Positions 46,205 to 60,000 of a DNA stretch of 64,000 nucleotides are shown here, in pieces. Source of the DNA: Gaeumannomyces sp. JS-464 (taxonomy: Eukaryota > Ascomycota > Sordariomycetes > Magnaporthales > Magnaporthaceae). The DNA is taken from NCBI GenBank assembly GCA_002197995.1, contig NGZR01000004.1, positions 1,178,001 to 1,242,000 of the forward strand, read 5' to 3'. How positions within the stretch are numbered: the first letter of the stretch is position 1; every line of letters begins with the position of its first letter. The position numbers and the translations under genes are program-made. The notes below the pieces were generated by a model, which searched no databases, was not told where the DNA came from, and saw only the letters and a list, made by a program, of their open reading frames with translations.

Positions 46205-49200
46205 GTTGAAAGCGTTGAGCCGAGGCGTGCGTATTACTTGAGATGAGATAAGATAAAAAACGAGACACAAGAGATGGTGATGTGTGTATGTTGAGTTATG
46301 TGGTGTGTTAATGCAAAGACGACCAGCGGAGTATGCGACCAGCGGCAGAAAAATAGATGTTGGAACAGCGGGCCAGGGGCAGCACTACGAGGGGAGTATA
46401 GACGTCGTGGTGAGCACAGCTGATGGAAGAGACAAACGAGGACCTGACGGTATCGACGGAAGAACTGTGCGAGATATATAGCAAAGGCAGGCACAAGCCT
46501 CAAGGTGGTGAATCGAGATGAGCCGGGAGGCCTAGTAGAGGAGGAGACTGCCAAGACTCAAGGGGGGTATGAAAATGAAGCACCATGTAACCGTGCAGCC
46601 CCAGCCGGGGTCTCTTCCAGAGGGGAGGGCCCGCGTCGGCCCAGCCGGGGAGGGGCCTGGGGGGCGTCGAGATGAATGGGTGGTGCGTGAGCTGCACAGC
46701 TATGTCAGACCCCGGCCAAGCAGGCGACTAAGGCCATGTTGTGGACTCTACAGCCCTCTCGCCAGCACCCAGAACCCCAATCTTGAGTTCCATATGACAA
46801 AGTTCTAGACCGACACCCAGCTCAGATGAGAGTCGAGGCAAAAAGAGGACGAAAGCAAGCACGGGCACAAGGCAGCGGACAACAGGGCCGTGACGGGTAT
46901 GGGGTTGGTGGATGTTAGGCGGTCCATGTCCCTGGACGAACCTGGACGGGCACGGCAGCCAGGAAACTACCTGGCCGAATGGCCTTGACAGGCCGCGCCA
47001 AGAGGCGACCGTGATGGCGGAAGAAGAAGGCATGCCGAGCCTTTGAAACACAGGTTGGTGGTCCCTAAACAAGGCGTCAAAAACAGGAAGTGGCAGTAGG
47101 GAAGAGAGGAAGGCGGCCCACCAGAAAAGCTTGTGAGGGTGCGCCTGGAGATGGTCGAATCGACGGCAGGAGGGACCCCTGGCTCGCACAGCGCCAAGAG
47201 CTCTGAAATGCACAAGATGGGACGGAACGGCGTTCCTCATAGGAGGTCCGTCAACGGGCTTGACGAAAGGTATGGTTGGGCGGCAAAGAACCTCCAGCGC
47301 CGGCGTTGGTTGTCTGGGATATCGCAGCCTGAGCCCCAACTCATGCCGGTGGCGAGGAATGTCGTTCCTTGTGGGTCAGTCACACTTGAGACTTTGCCAA
47401 GAGATATCACATCCACCAGCAGGTGCCCTCAGCGCCAGCGTTCTTCACAGATACCGCCGGAAACATCGCAGCCAGGGGTTTGGTCCGGCAAGCCATCCAT
47501 GCCTAGCACGTAGGCGCTCCTCGGGGCAGTGAGCGAGGCATGCGGGAGACGAGCACGCGCGGGTGCCGAGTCGAGAGACAATCCCCATGACAGCTTGTAG
47601 ACAGCAACCGGAGGCTAAATTATATGCTGCGTCGTGTCTCGAAGGTTCACTTGTCCGGCCCTCGATCGACACTGCTGTTGCTATGGGGGACTCACAGTGG
47701 AAATAATGAACAGAGCGCGACCAGAAACGAGAGAAGCCAATAACGGTCGAGCCCCGAGGCTGTCCTCCTTGCCTCAGCACGGGGGCTACTTGTCCGCAGC
47801 CGAGGCATCCCGGGTATTCTTTCTTCTTTTTTGGGAGCGGCGCATCTCAGCAATAAGCAAGCACAGCAGACTGCTCTGCTCCAAAGGCCCGAATCCAGCC
47901 CAGGATGGGGCGATGCGGGGCCCTGACAGGCGTTCTAACGCGCTGAGTCCGACTCGGGATGGATAGCCAGGCAGATGAGAGCGGCGAATCAGAGCACACG
48001 TCGGCCAGACTAAAATAAAACAAAAAGGGCAGTATTTTGGCGAGCCAGGCAGGCAGGCAAATCAATTGGGCAGGGCGGCTGTTGGAAAGGGGCGTCGCTG
48101 GTCCGGCCCAGGTGGAACGTTTGGCTGAAAAAAGGATGGATGGACGTTGTCAAATGGCATCATTCAAAATGCCACGCTTTTGGCAGATTATCTCGTGCTT
48201 CTCCAGGCTTGGTATTGTGGTCAGAGAGATTGTGGGCAGAGAGTTTATTAGGCGAGTGGCAGAGCTAAGCTTCGTCGCTGGCAGGCTTGGGTGCGGGAAA
48301 TCGGAAAATCGCGGCTGGGCAGCAGGCCAAAAAAGGCTTGGTATCGCAAGCCCTCGGTGGACCGTTCCTTCCACTTCTCGTTTTCTGCGTCCAGTTTCCC
48401 ATTGCCAGCCCACGCGTCGCTGCTCTTTCCCATCAAGGGACGATCTCTTGGCCCCTTCTCCCTTGGTCGCCAAGCCCGTTTGTGGATGCTGCTGCCCCAC
48501 CGGCGGGTTTTCATTTTCTGTCCCCGCTGCGACTGCAATCGGCATATCGAAGCAGCGCCTCAAACCAGCCCCCGGTCCTAGCCAGTCAAGGGCGGCGCTC
48601 AAAGCTCGTCGGCGCCGAGACTGTGTGGCTCTGTAGAAAGGAAAGATCTGCCGGGGGGAGCACCGCTGTGATCCTTGTGATCCTGCGCGGTGAACGCTCA
48701 GACGGCTAATCAACGAGAACCGCCAAGGGGTCCAAACGCCATATGGAGCGCAACATAGAATTCCCAATGTTTCTCACCTCAGGGGAGTGGAGCTTCTGCG
48801 GCTGGCCTGCGTCGGAACTGGACCAGACTCAACGTATTTTGCTTTCTCGAGGTGCCATGATAAAGGCCCTCGGAGATGGGTGTCCGCCCGTCGTGTGGCA
48901 CAAGAGCCTGCCGTGGCAAGCGTACAGCAGGATCTCGCCGCCGGCGCTGGCATCTCGACATGGAATTGGAAGCCAAATACATTCCACTGACTCTAGGGAG
49001 AATCTGCGCTCGACAGGTATCTACCTCTCCTTGGCGCTTGGGTGCCGAATAACCGGCAACCTAGCAGCCCAGGTGTTGAGTCGCTGGCTCCAGAGCCGGG
49101 GGCAGCGGCCAGCAGCACGGTCAGCCATGACATTGTCGGCTAAGCACCCCCAAGATTTGGAGAGCAGCATGCACATTTCCGCTCCAGGGCGCAATGGGAA

Positions 49201-52200
49201 ACCAGCCTCTACCCCCATTGCGCACACGACATCGCATTCCACCGGCGGCCCCACCAGCGCATTGCTAAGACATGATCTCCCTGGCCAAGTTCGATCGCCA
49301 AGTAGAAACATCCGGGCCCACGCTAGGGATGGCGAAGAACAGCAAGAAAACCCGGCCATTGCGGGACCGGCAGGGGACGCCCAATCTGTGAATCCGCCGC
49401 ATGCAACATCTCTTGCAAACCAACGTTGCCTCAGCAGCCCTGAGACCGCCCCGTGCTCGCCCCGCCATGTCCGGCTCCCCCGCCCGATCTGCCTCGCTGC
49501 GAGGAGGCATCTGCCTGCCTGCTGGTCGCGCTACACTTCCCATTATGGCTGCTCTGTTGCCATCTTCTTGCCGCTATTCCCTTTGACCAGCCCAACCGAG
49601 ACACATCATCCGCGGGTAGCCCAGCTTGTCGGACTCATGATCGACAGTCTGACAACAGCAGTACCCTGTATGGCCGTGAGCGAGGTTACGCTCCCTGTCT
49701 CTCCTGTCGTCTGTCTTTTGACACAAGCCGCAAGCCGTGGTCTACGTTATCAGAAATGAACACGCTCACTACCAGATCCCAATGGGTGTCCTTCCTTCTT
49801 CGAAAGGTGTTCCGAAGACCTTCCCATCATCTCCTCTCAGACACAAGCATCTCCAAGCATAAAAGATAAATCCAGACGACGGCCTTCGGCACCCGGCCTA
49901 CAATAGGATCTTGGCGATCTTGATCTTTACCCTCAAAGGCATGTTGCCGCGTTCCCCGACTCATTGGGTTGACCGGGAAAGAAAGAAAAACACGGTGACG
50001 CCTCTAATATCTAACGAAATGGTATGTATGCGGCCGCGATGGCAACGCGTTCGAGTGCTGAGTAGATCCCAGTAAGATCTTTCCAGATCAACAGCTACTG
50101 TCCGAAAGGGAAAAGAACAAGAACATCAGAGACCTCGTTGTCCTTCGGGCTGAGACAAGCCGCACATCCGGTGTCCGTCGCCCAACGCCCTCGACCCTGG
50201 AGAGCGTCCCTCAGACTCAGGACGGGCTGCTCTTAATAGGCAATCAGTCGCACCACCGCTCACACAAGGGAGTCATGCATCGCCAGAGCTCGCCACTCTA
50301 TACCGGGATTAACAGGCAACACGCAAAAGATAGTCGGACAACGCGACTCGGGATCCAGTGATCCGGGTGCCAGACAAAACTGGAGGGGACATGCCGTCAT
50401 CGAACAACTTGGTCCTCACAGACGGATGCGGATCAGTCGTATTCCAGCGGCTTATCATGCTAACGTGCTCACAGCTGCTCTCCTCCTCCGGTGCGCGATG
50501 ACGGTTGGCGTCTGCTTGCCAGCTCTTTCGGCCCCGGCCTGCACAGCCAAGATCTACCAATATCCCACGTCGACCCAGTGCTCGCCACACGCAGAAGAAC
50601 AAAGCAAGGAGATCAAAGCGATGGCGTGCCAACGTTACTCACTAGCCGCGAGCTATATATGCACGTAACCACTAGCAGGAAGTTAAGAATGAGTCGCCGG
50701 GCAATTTCAACATGCAACCTCATCTCGAACTCCCATCCATGACTCTAATCAGCCTTTTCTAAAAGCATCCCACAAAGCGGAAAGCCCTGAAAATAGCGGT
50801 TGTTGTTTCCGTCACAACATCGTCACTTCTAGGACACGCATGATTTATACTTTCACACACACCTCTCTTGCCGCACCCACCAAAAGACAACTAGCCTCGA
50901 TTCTGGCCAGAAGAGATCGTACCGACGTCGCCGAGCAAAACAAGCAAGTCATTGGGGCCGAGGCTAGGGCGAGCTGCATAATGCCGCCCCGGCTCTCTCA
51001 TGTTTCTGTGACCGCCGACACGGCACCCGGTTGTCCACGGTGCTGCAAGAGAAACGGCACCCGGCCTTTGTCAACATGACTACACCGAGGCGTTGATAAG
51101 CCCGAAGCCAGCCGCCTACTCTCTTCCTAGTACGGGGAGTTTACCATCCCTTTGCCGGGGCATGCTTTTCCCCAACACATCTCCCGTGTTCCTCGCCGAA
51201 TCGCACCCACCGAGGGGACCGCTAATAACCGCGATCCGGGGCTTGACGCGAAACTATACCGCTTCTTTCCAACGTACGATATGGTATTTATCCGGGCAGA
51301 CGCACGCAGATCCACCTTGGCCGTCGGTGTATCACCTCGATACATATGGCACACCCAGGCATTATCCAAGGCGGGCAATCTTCCCGTGGCTGTCAGCAAC
51401 CATCCATGCTGAAATTGAGTCTGGAGAGGGGAAAGTATGGTGGCCCAACTTGTCCGAAAGTACGTGATCATGTACACCTCCACGTGCCAGGTAAGAAGGC
51501 GAACGCGACCATGGGTGTTGCCAGGTTCATTTTCCTCGCCAGACGGCATTACCTACCTCCACGTCTTCGGCACCACCGGTCACGTCGGAGGCAGCAAGAG
51601 AGTCAACCAGATACGTGTTTGTAGGCTGGTTAGTCGCTGCTTTCTCTAAAAGGGTCCTATCGGGGCCAAACAGCAGTGACATTCCATACTAGTTCAGATC
51701 CTAACACTAGTCGCCAGGCTCCAAACACGGCTTATGTTTGTAAGTGTCTGGAGAACGTTGAACCGCCTGTCTATCGACTTGATAGACGCCGTGTCGGGGT
51801 GGTGAAACTACTCCCGGACCCAGTGAGCGAGTGTAGTCACCCACTAGATAGCTTGGGCGGCCGTTAACCCTGAGAGCCACCATCTCTTTGATCAGAGGCC
51901 GACCGCTGGGGATTAGTGTAGGATGTGAGCTTCGCGCAGCAGAGCCTAGGCATCACGAGCTTTCTTTAGAGTCGTCAGCCAGCTAGGTTCTCCGACGACT
52001 GTCTCCATGAGATGGGCGGCGGCCGTCGAGAAGATAATGGTAACGCATGTGACAATACCCGATGGCACCCGTACCTGCGATGCCGAAGATCTCCGCAAAA
52101 GACACCGCAAAATGCACTGCTCCCGGAGCCGACTATAAATACGCTGGGGCCTCTGATTTGGGCTCGCCAACTAGATCGAACTTGCGAACAGCGCCAGCCG

Positions 52201-53002
52201 CCTATAAATCGGTGGGAGGGCGATGAGGGTTCGCCATCGGGCCACGTAAACGGACATCTTGGGCCGCCGCAAAGCCCTGGTAGCCATATTTCTCGGGTCT
52301 GATGCATGGGGAAAACACCGATTCCTCGTCCATTCGTTCTACTCGGTTGCCGGCTGTCTTGGCAGGTAGGTTGGGATGGGCGGCACTGAGCTGGTGATTA
52401 TCGATGGCCCCAGACGCCCACGGAATGCGACAGGCCTATGGTACAGCAACCAAATATGAAAGTGCGTCGTGTTATCCTTCGCCGACAAGTAGTCCGGGAT
52501 ATGGCCAAGACATTATGTTTTTTTTTTTTTTTGTTTTTTTTTTTTCCATCGCGGCGGCACCTGTACGTGCCCACTCAGCCGAAGTTGACCTTCGAATGGC
52601 TGAATGTCGAGACGGAGATGTTGACCAAAGGGCGGGTTGGAGAACTGGCCCAGATACGTTCTCATTACAATGGAGTGACGACACGTGCGCGCCACTCGCA
52701 AGTACCTCCCTACTTGGAGCTTGGGAAGGCGGGGGGAGCTCAAGAAACCAAGCTTTGCAAATCAAAGTCCCGCAATAGACCAAGAAGCAGCCGGCTTCAA
52801 TGTCGGGAGCGAATTTGAGTCCGGCATTGGTTTCTTGCGGCAGTCATCTACGACGCAAGCAGAACGAGGGCGGACCACAGCAAGCGCGATCAAGAAAACA
52901 TCCCAAACAGACGGACAACGTACATGGTCTCGGTCAAGCGCCTCGAGGCGTCGGCGGATTTTTCGAAGGTCACGCGACATCGACCTGCCCCAATCGCCCG
53001 CC
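46205..53002. other. Long gene-poor intergenic region
   Basis: 6.8 kb between divergent genes. I find no supportable gene. Frames of 200-340 codons exist (for example 46728-47339 minus, 48037-48636 plus, 48743-49759 plus) but overlap frames on other strands and show no recognisable motif. A T15-G-T12 run lies at 52518-52545. Decayed repeats may be present but none can be delimited by eye. Confidence 0.4.
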
Positions 53003-55315
53003 ATGAAGCACGTCGTTGTTGTCGGCGTCTGCTACCTGGACACTATCCTGAGGTAGGATGTAGCCGCCGTGCAAGACAGGTCGAGAAGAAAGAGGACACT
53101 GGTCTAGGGAATGAAGCCAACTTACGCGGCTCGGGGTGTGCTGTCCCCAACAACAGCGTCCCTCATTTCCCGGAGGAGGACTCGAAACTGCGAGCAACCA
53201 GCTCGCAGGTCCGACGCGGAGGCAACAGCGGCAACACACTCGAGGTCCTCCAGCAGCTTTTGCGCAGCGACGAGACGAGTGGCGGTGGAAACACCAGCAG
53301 CAACAAGGCCGGCACGGTCCAGACGCAGTTGCATCTGCTGAGCCCGCTGCCGGACGCATCGTCGCCAGCCGCGGCACAAATCCTCAACTCATTCGGTAGC
53401 GGCGGCGGCTCGATGGTGGGCTCGGAGCTGTGCCTGCACCGCGCCGGCATGGCCCTGCCTGCCAGCAGCTACATCATCCGCAGCGAAGCTACCGGCTCCA
53501 GGACCATCGTCAGCCATGTTCCGCTGGCCGAGATGACCAAGGACGAGTTCGCCGGAGCAGCCGCCGCCTTTGCCGCCGCCTCGAACTCAGAGGAGGCCGC
53601 TGAAGGCGAATCATGGTGGCACTTTGAGGTAAAACAAGAGGAGAGGACCTGCGCCGAACCCTTCCCTCCCCTCCCCTCGGACCTCCTCTCGGAGGCATTC
53701 CGTATACCTGCCAGTCATCCTTCGCCCTTTGCTCGGCCGCAGGGCCCCAAAGCCGCCTGTCCCAGTTTCATGTTCCGACCCTCTCCCCTCTAAGTGATGT
53801 ACGAGCCCGCGCGGGCGGCTAGGTGCCTAGGCAGGCTTCCGTGCGGGCTGCGGCATGGCAGTCGTGACGCAACGGGTGGGCCCTCTGGCGCGTGCAGGAT
53901 GGCTCCTGGGAGGAAGATAGCTGGCAAGAGAGGGAATGAAACGGCAACGAGGAGAGCAGGCTAACAAGTGTTGAAAAAAACCGGGCAGGGGCGGATACCC
54001 GAAACGACGCTTTGGTGCATCCGCCATCTGCGGCGTGTGCTGCCGTCAGCCACCGTCAGTGTCGAGGTCGAGAAGCCAGACAGGGAGGGGCTGTCGGAGC
54101 TCGCTGCAGAGGCCGATGTTGTGTTCTATTCGAAGTCATGGGCCGAGGCAAGTCAAACTTTCGAATCCCTTCCTCCTCCCTTGGCCGATCATGGAACGTT
54201 GAGGGTGTGAATATGCGCGGCGTGGCGTGGCGTGGCGTGGCGTGTGGACGAACAGACCGCCGAGATGAGGAAGGAAGATGGAGGGAGGGAGGAGAGACGC
54301 CCTGCCTGCAGCACACAAAAAAAAAGCAAGAGACGCGACGGAAAGAAGAGCAAGCCGCGGGCAGACCGGACAGGCTGGCTGGCAGGCAGCGGCCTTGGCG
54401 GTCACCATGCGTTGTCTGATGCAGCTGTGACTCTGACATTGCGCTCTTTTTCTTATTCTGGGCTGGTGGTGACAGGCTCAAGGATATCGCGGCCCTGAGC
54501 AGTGCCTTCGCGGCGAGGCGCCGTCGTCCCATGCGTACGTCGATAAAGATGCTGCAGCCCCTCTTTCTCTCCCCCGCCCACCAATCCAACCTCGTCGTCA
54601 CCTCCGGCGGGGAAGCGGCCAGCTGCTCCGCGAGAGAGACAAGAGTCGGTGGATGACGGTGTTGTTGACGCTGGCAGGGAGGGCTTGGTCACTAGGTCGC
54701 GCCTCTTCGTCACTTGGGGCGCCGAAGGGGCCTCTGCATTCTCGACGCACAGCCAAGAATACCACTGCTGCGCGGTGGAGGACGTCGCAGCCGGCGACTA
54801 CCGGGTAGTGGAGTGAGTTGTCACTTCCCCATTTTCGTCTCTTCTCCCGCCCTTGCGCCGTTCCTTCGCTGCCGCCTCTCCTCACCTCCTATTCTTGTTG
54901 TCGCCCCCTTCCCCCCAGGTAGGCAGGCAGCTGCCCGAGTCCCCGCCACATCCAAGCGCAAGCACCGATGCCACCCCCTTGGCCCGAGCGAGGGAATGAA
55001 TTACTGGCAAGTGCCAGGAGCGGTAGCGTTGGTGGTGGTGCCCAATAATGTACCAGTCCTGGACGCACGCATAGTAACATGGCGCCTCGCGCACCCCCCT
55101 TTCTGGGCGGGCGGCGGCGCGGTGGTGGTGGCAGCACAATCGGGGCCGGTGACACGTTCATAGCGGGGGTCATCTTTGGCCTGTTTTGCAGGGACGGGGA
55201 CGAGGGCCGGGACTTGCAGCGCACGCTGCGATTCGCCGTCGGGCTGGCGACTCGCAAGGTCCAGATCGACGGCTTCGGGGGCCTGGGCGGAGGACCAGCA
55301 GCCGGGTGCGAGTGA
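53003..55315 (+). CDS. PfkB-family sugar kinase, ketohexokinase-like
   Basis: Carbohydrate kinase, probably cytosolic. Six exons: 53003-53052, 53157-53628, 53989-54147, 54476-54534, 54696-54812, 55135-55315 (345 aa, frame intact). The order matches animal ketohexokinase: VVVGVCYLDTIL, S-VPHFPEEDSKLR, QVRRGGNSGNTLEVLQQLL, GSRTIVSHVPL, WWHFEGRIPE, ADVVFYSKSWAEAQGY, CLRGEA, RLFVTWGAEGASAF, and the PfkB signature VVDTIGAGDTFIAGVIFGL with the catalytic Asp in GAGD. The C-terminus RTLRFAVGLATRKVQIDGFG also fits. Introns are long for a fungus (360, 328, 161 and 322 nt after the first). Intron 3 appears to use a GC donor (GAG|GCAAGT). The exact sugar (fructose or another ketose) is inferred only from family resemblance. 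Confidence 0.88.
54219..54243. repeat. (GGCGT)5 tandem repeat in a kinase intron
   Basis: Five GGCGT units inside intron 3 of the ketohexokinase-like gene. Confidence 0.85.
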
Positions 55316-56430
55316 CAGACAGACAGAGAGACAACAGCCACAGCAATCTCAGCAGCCAGAAACAACGACACCCCCACGGGCCGACAAGGAGGGGAGGGGC
55401 CCGCGCGCGCCCCTCACCGAGTCATATGATGCGGGCGGGTATTCAACCCCCTTTGGCGGTGTCTCCATTTTCTGCCACGGAGGCGGGCGAGCAAAATGCG
55501 CCGGCCAGCCAGCCAGCCTATGCGTGCGTGCGTGTGTGCGTGGGCGGCAAGGAAGGAAGGGAAAGCGGTGGCGGGCGATGGAGACGGAGCACAGCGGATG
55601 GATTCATGCGGGCGGCAGACCCGTTGTCCACCACGACCACCACTCGGATTACCTGAGCAGACATGATGCACCAAGGCAGCGAGCATGGGGGAGGGCTCGG
55701 CTAGAGCAGGCGAGTTGGCGAGTTTCCTTGGTCAGTGTAACACGGCCATCACAGCAACAACCATCACCACAACTTGGACCGCTGGACCACTGGCGAGGGA
55801 CGGATAGGTGGTCATCAAAAAGATTGTTTGCTCCTCAAACAGGGCTTGATTGGCGTTGTCTGCGTGTGTGCGATTGATTGATTGCACTGCCGGTACGCCC
55901 GTATTGGGTGAGGGTACGTACCGATTCACCCTCCACCCCACCACACACCCACACGCTGGCAGATTTGCATCCGCCAACGCTTTCTCAAGTTGGGGTCATT
56001 CAGGGCCAATCAATCGTCACGATGAAGAGACTGTGTTTTTGGTTCCCCGGATCACAAAAAAAAAAAAAAATGGAGGCGCTCGGACGATCAGGCTGGCTTA
56101 CTGTATATAGGCTGGTTGGTACCTTGTGTAGGCACAGTGCACTGCCCACCCAGGTACACATACATAGGGTACCTCAACACCACGGACCCAAACCTCGGAC
56201 AGGATCGTGATATGGCATAAGCGTTTTGGGAGGTGTCAGCCGAGGGGAGGGGAAACACGCGGCGCCGGGAGTGATCCAATGTCTCTTGCTAGCGCCGAGT
56301 GGTTGAAAGCGGAAAGTGGAAATATTGGAAACGACGATGGCCCAGGAGCCCAGGCCGGGGCCCAGCAGAGCCCGCTGTGTCAGGCAGGCAAAGCGCCGTT
56401 TTTTGATTCATCCCACTCATGCATGGAAAG

Positions 56431-56456
56431 GGTGAGGGCGAGGGCGAGGGCGAGGG

Positions 56457-56487
<31 letters not shown>

Positions 56488-56525
56488 TTGTGATGGTGGT
56501 GGTGGTGGTGGTTGTGATGATGGTG
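56431..56525. repeat. (GGGCGA)n followed by (GGT)n microsatellite
   Basis: About four GGGCGA units run directly into two blocks of GGT repeats. Strongly strand-asymmetric G-rich DNA with quadruplex potential. Confidence 0.85.
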
Positions 56526-57051
56526 GCTATCCAGGGCCGAAGTGGCGGTGAAGAAGCGCTTTTGCCTCCTCCACGTCTGGTCCCCTTGCCCACTTCCTTC
56601 GCGGGGCCTTGTCTGCTGCGGTCATGGATTCAGCATTGGTTGGTTGGTTGGTTGGGTTGGCTGGCGGGCTGTGCAGCGGTAGCGGAGGGGCATCATTTTG
56701 CCGCGCCTGTGCTTGCTTTGTGACCTTGCGTCCGTCCCATCACCATCTGCCGGCCAAATAAGAAGCAGGAGAAAAGGAAAAAAAAAAAAGCAACCTACCT
56801 GCAGCCATTCCGGCCGAGCGGCCGATAGCGCAGCAAGTAGTACCTACCTAGGTACCTAGGTACGTACTCTCTATACATTCGGTTCTCGACTCGCCTATCC
56901 CTTCCTGTTTCCTACTTTTATTTTTTTATTTTGTCGTTTGTAATTTACTCAGACACGCACCAACCATCCTGCATGGGTCAGCAGGACGAAGAGGTAGCCG
57001 TTTTCCCCGCATAATTGCAGGGAGAGATAGAGTAAGTGATAGGTAGCGGGC

Positions 57052-57055
<4 letters not shown>

Positions 57056-57094
<39 letters not shown>
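57056..57094. repeat. Poly(A) run, 39 bases
   Basis: Longest homopolymer in the window. Its true length is uncertain given the homopolymer errors seen elsewhere. Confidence 0.85.
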
Positions 57095-57095
<1 letters not shown>

Positions 57096-60000
57096 CAACA
57101 CATTGAAACCACACTTTCAAAATCTTGATTCACCAAGCAAGCAAGCAACCACAACAGACAACCCCGGCGGCTGGCCGGGCATTGACTTGCCTCCTGCGGG
57201 TGCATTCGGCTCGTAAATGTTGACGCATGCAGTTGGAAGGACGCGGTAGTCTCCTCCACCTCGGGCCACTAATAACTCTCCAGGGTGAACGCAGTTGCTG
57301 TGCTGTGTGTTGTCTGTGTGGGACCGCAAAGCCCGTCGGACAGCAGCACCACCATCTTTTTTTTTTCCGCTCGCAACCATCAAAAGTGGCCAAAGTGCCA
57401 CACCCGTTCACAACACATTGCAACTGAGTCAAGGGATGAGAGTGCGGAAGGGGACAGGGGACGGACGGGGTTGCCTGCCCGGCTAACATGGGCATGGATG
57501 GCATGATGCTGCTGGTGTGCTGCCGCCGCTGTGTGCTGAAAAGGAAAGTGTCGCTGCGGCCACCGCTCCTTGCCCAGCCAGGTTCAAGCCTGCGTTGGCT
57601 CCCAGCAAAAAAAGTAAGCCGGCTCAGGTCCGAGAGAGGCGTGACGCAACCGGGTACCTACCTAACCTAGCGAAGTCCTCTTTTTATTTTTATTTTTATT
57701 TTATTACTGTTTTATACTCGGGGATGGATGGATCGGCAAGGTCTTCAAGTTGCTTCCGCAAGTTGCCACTCTATCGACCCGCAACCGACAAGCGGAGAAA
57801 AGAAAAGGGCCTCAGGTAGGCGGCTGGCTGGGATTCGCAAGACCTTTCCGGATATAGCTGAGACGTGCGCTTTCAGCCCGCGTGCACTGTCCCGGCCGTT
57901 CCGTGGTCCTCCGGTCCTTTTTTAGCGTAGGCCCTCTTGGTTATGCAAACGCCTGATCAGCAACGCGAGAGAGCAGGCTAGATGGGTACATAGAGAGAAG
58001 TAAAAAAAAAAAAACCAAAAAAAAACCAGTTGGTACCATGCAGGTTGTTCGGGGGCGCTCCACGCCGGTCGTGACAGACAGGACACACCCCAGGCCGCGA
58101 AAAACAGCCTCGGTGGTTGAGTGATGCCGTGTTCTTCTTCCCTGTGATTTGTTTTTTTTTTCTGGCCAAAAGCACATGCATTACGATGTGTGTGCTTCGT
58201 ACTCTGTCCCGGGAGTGTGCGTGCGTGCGTCGTAACAGCGAACGCCTCCACAGATCCAGAAAGTGGGCAGGCAGAAGAAGAATAAAATAAAATTAGATTA
58301 TAATAAATGAGTGCAGAAGGATCAGGAACAGTCCACGGCGGTCCTATGGTAACACGTCGCTCAAGTCCCAAGCTCTTTTCCCGCCGCGAGTCTTATCCCT
58401 TGGGACCCAGCTCCGGTGCCTCTGCGAAGGCCGGCCGGGCCACGCTAGTGAAACGCCAGAGGCGCTGTGCCTACCCTCTCCATCCACTCGCTTTCCATTA
58501 TGCACGTCTTTCTTGGTTGCGTCGGTGAGGTACCTGGGTCTCCATCCGCTCCATCTGTCCGCATGCATATGTACAGGACATACATGCAGGACTAGTCGCC
58601 GCCTGCAGACAGATGGACGCATGGGCTCCATCCATTGCTGGGCGCGCTGGGCCCAGATCCGCGCGCCAGCGACTCAGTGTGTATCTGTCTTGTCGGCCGC
58701 GCGCGCGCTGGCCTCGGCGATGCCTTGAGACTTGCCCCCCTGTCGTCGTGATCAGCCAAGCCAGCCAGCCAGCCATTTTCGGGGGCTGGCCCTTCCTGGA
58801 CGTCCGCTTGGGAGCACTAGAGGGTCTCATCGCCAAGTTTGACAATCTCCAGTGCCTCAGCATACTGTGCCACTGTGTGCTCTCTTTTGCTCTGCCGTAC
58901 CGCAGTAAGCAAGTACATATGGCCGGCCCAACAAATGTTGCTCCGGAAGTGGCCCGCATGTGCACCGAGAGCAATATCGATGAGGGGGGGCTGCGCAGCC
59001 CAGCCGGGCATGCTTGTCCCCGGGGGTGACGCCTTCTAAGGGCAAGTGGTGGTGACGGAGAAATGAAGGAGATCATCCATCCTTTTCGACACCACCTTAC
59101 GACCTATTCAAGATGCCTGTGCCAGCGACAAGCGAGACAGGTACCGATCATCGAGGGGCGCACGAGTCGGGTCGGTGCTGGCGCCGCCCGGGGGTGGAAG
59201 TTGGGGCAAATCTGACCGGGAACGCAGTCAGGAATTTCATGTTCCTTCTTCGGCTGAGATGAATTAATCGTTCGATGCGAAAAAGGGGCCATCAGCAAAC
59301 AGGACACAAGACAGAATCAAGGGCCGGCCAGCTTGTCACTGGTCCATGGGCCAGTCACATCATTCCAGCTCCCGTTGCCGGCACATTCTGTGCACAAAAG
59401 GTCCCGGTGTGGGTGTGGGTGGGGATGCGAGGGCAGCCCTGGGGCTGGGGGAAGAAACGAACACAGCGCTCAGAGATCCCCACTCGGTCTGTGTCTTGGA
59501 TTGCCTTGGCTGGTTGGCTGCTGGCTGCTGGCTGGTGTCGCCGGCGCCTCAAAGGGCGAGGGCGAGGGTGAGGGTGTGTGGAGGGTAGAGTGGGGTGGTG
59601 ATAATAAGCCAGCGACTGGAAGCGAGTCTGTCCACCACACCCATATCCACACCCACACCCATACCCACGTCGAACCCTCGCCTCTCGCCAGGGTCGGGTC
59701 GGTCGGAGCAGGCTTTACCACTGGCAGCACCCCTCGATAATCCCAAAAAGCAAACCCCATCATTGCCATGCAACGCTCCATCCTGAAAACAGCAAAAAGT
59801 TTCGCCCTGTGGGGGTGGGGGGCACGACGGCGGGCGGCCGGGGGGACGTGCGGGCCTCCCAATGAAATGCAGCTCGCCTCCTCGGATCCGGCGAGCAGGT
59901 TTCCAATGTGGTGTTCCCAAAGGTACGTATACGTAGGATTTTGGTACTTGTGTTTTGTTGCTTCTTTGAGTTTGGTCGTTTTGGTACGGATACCTTTACC

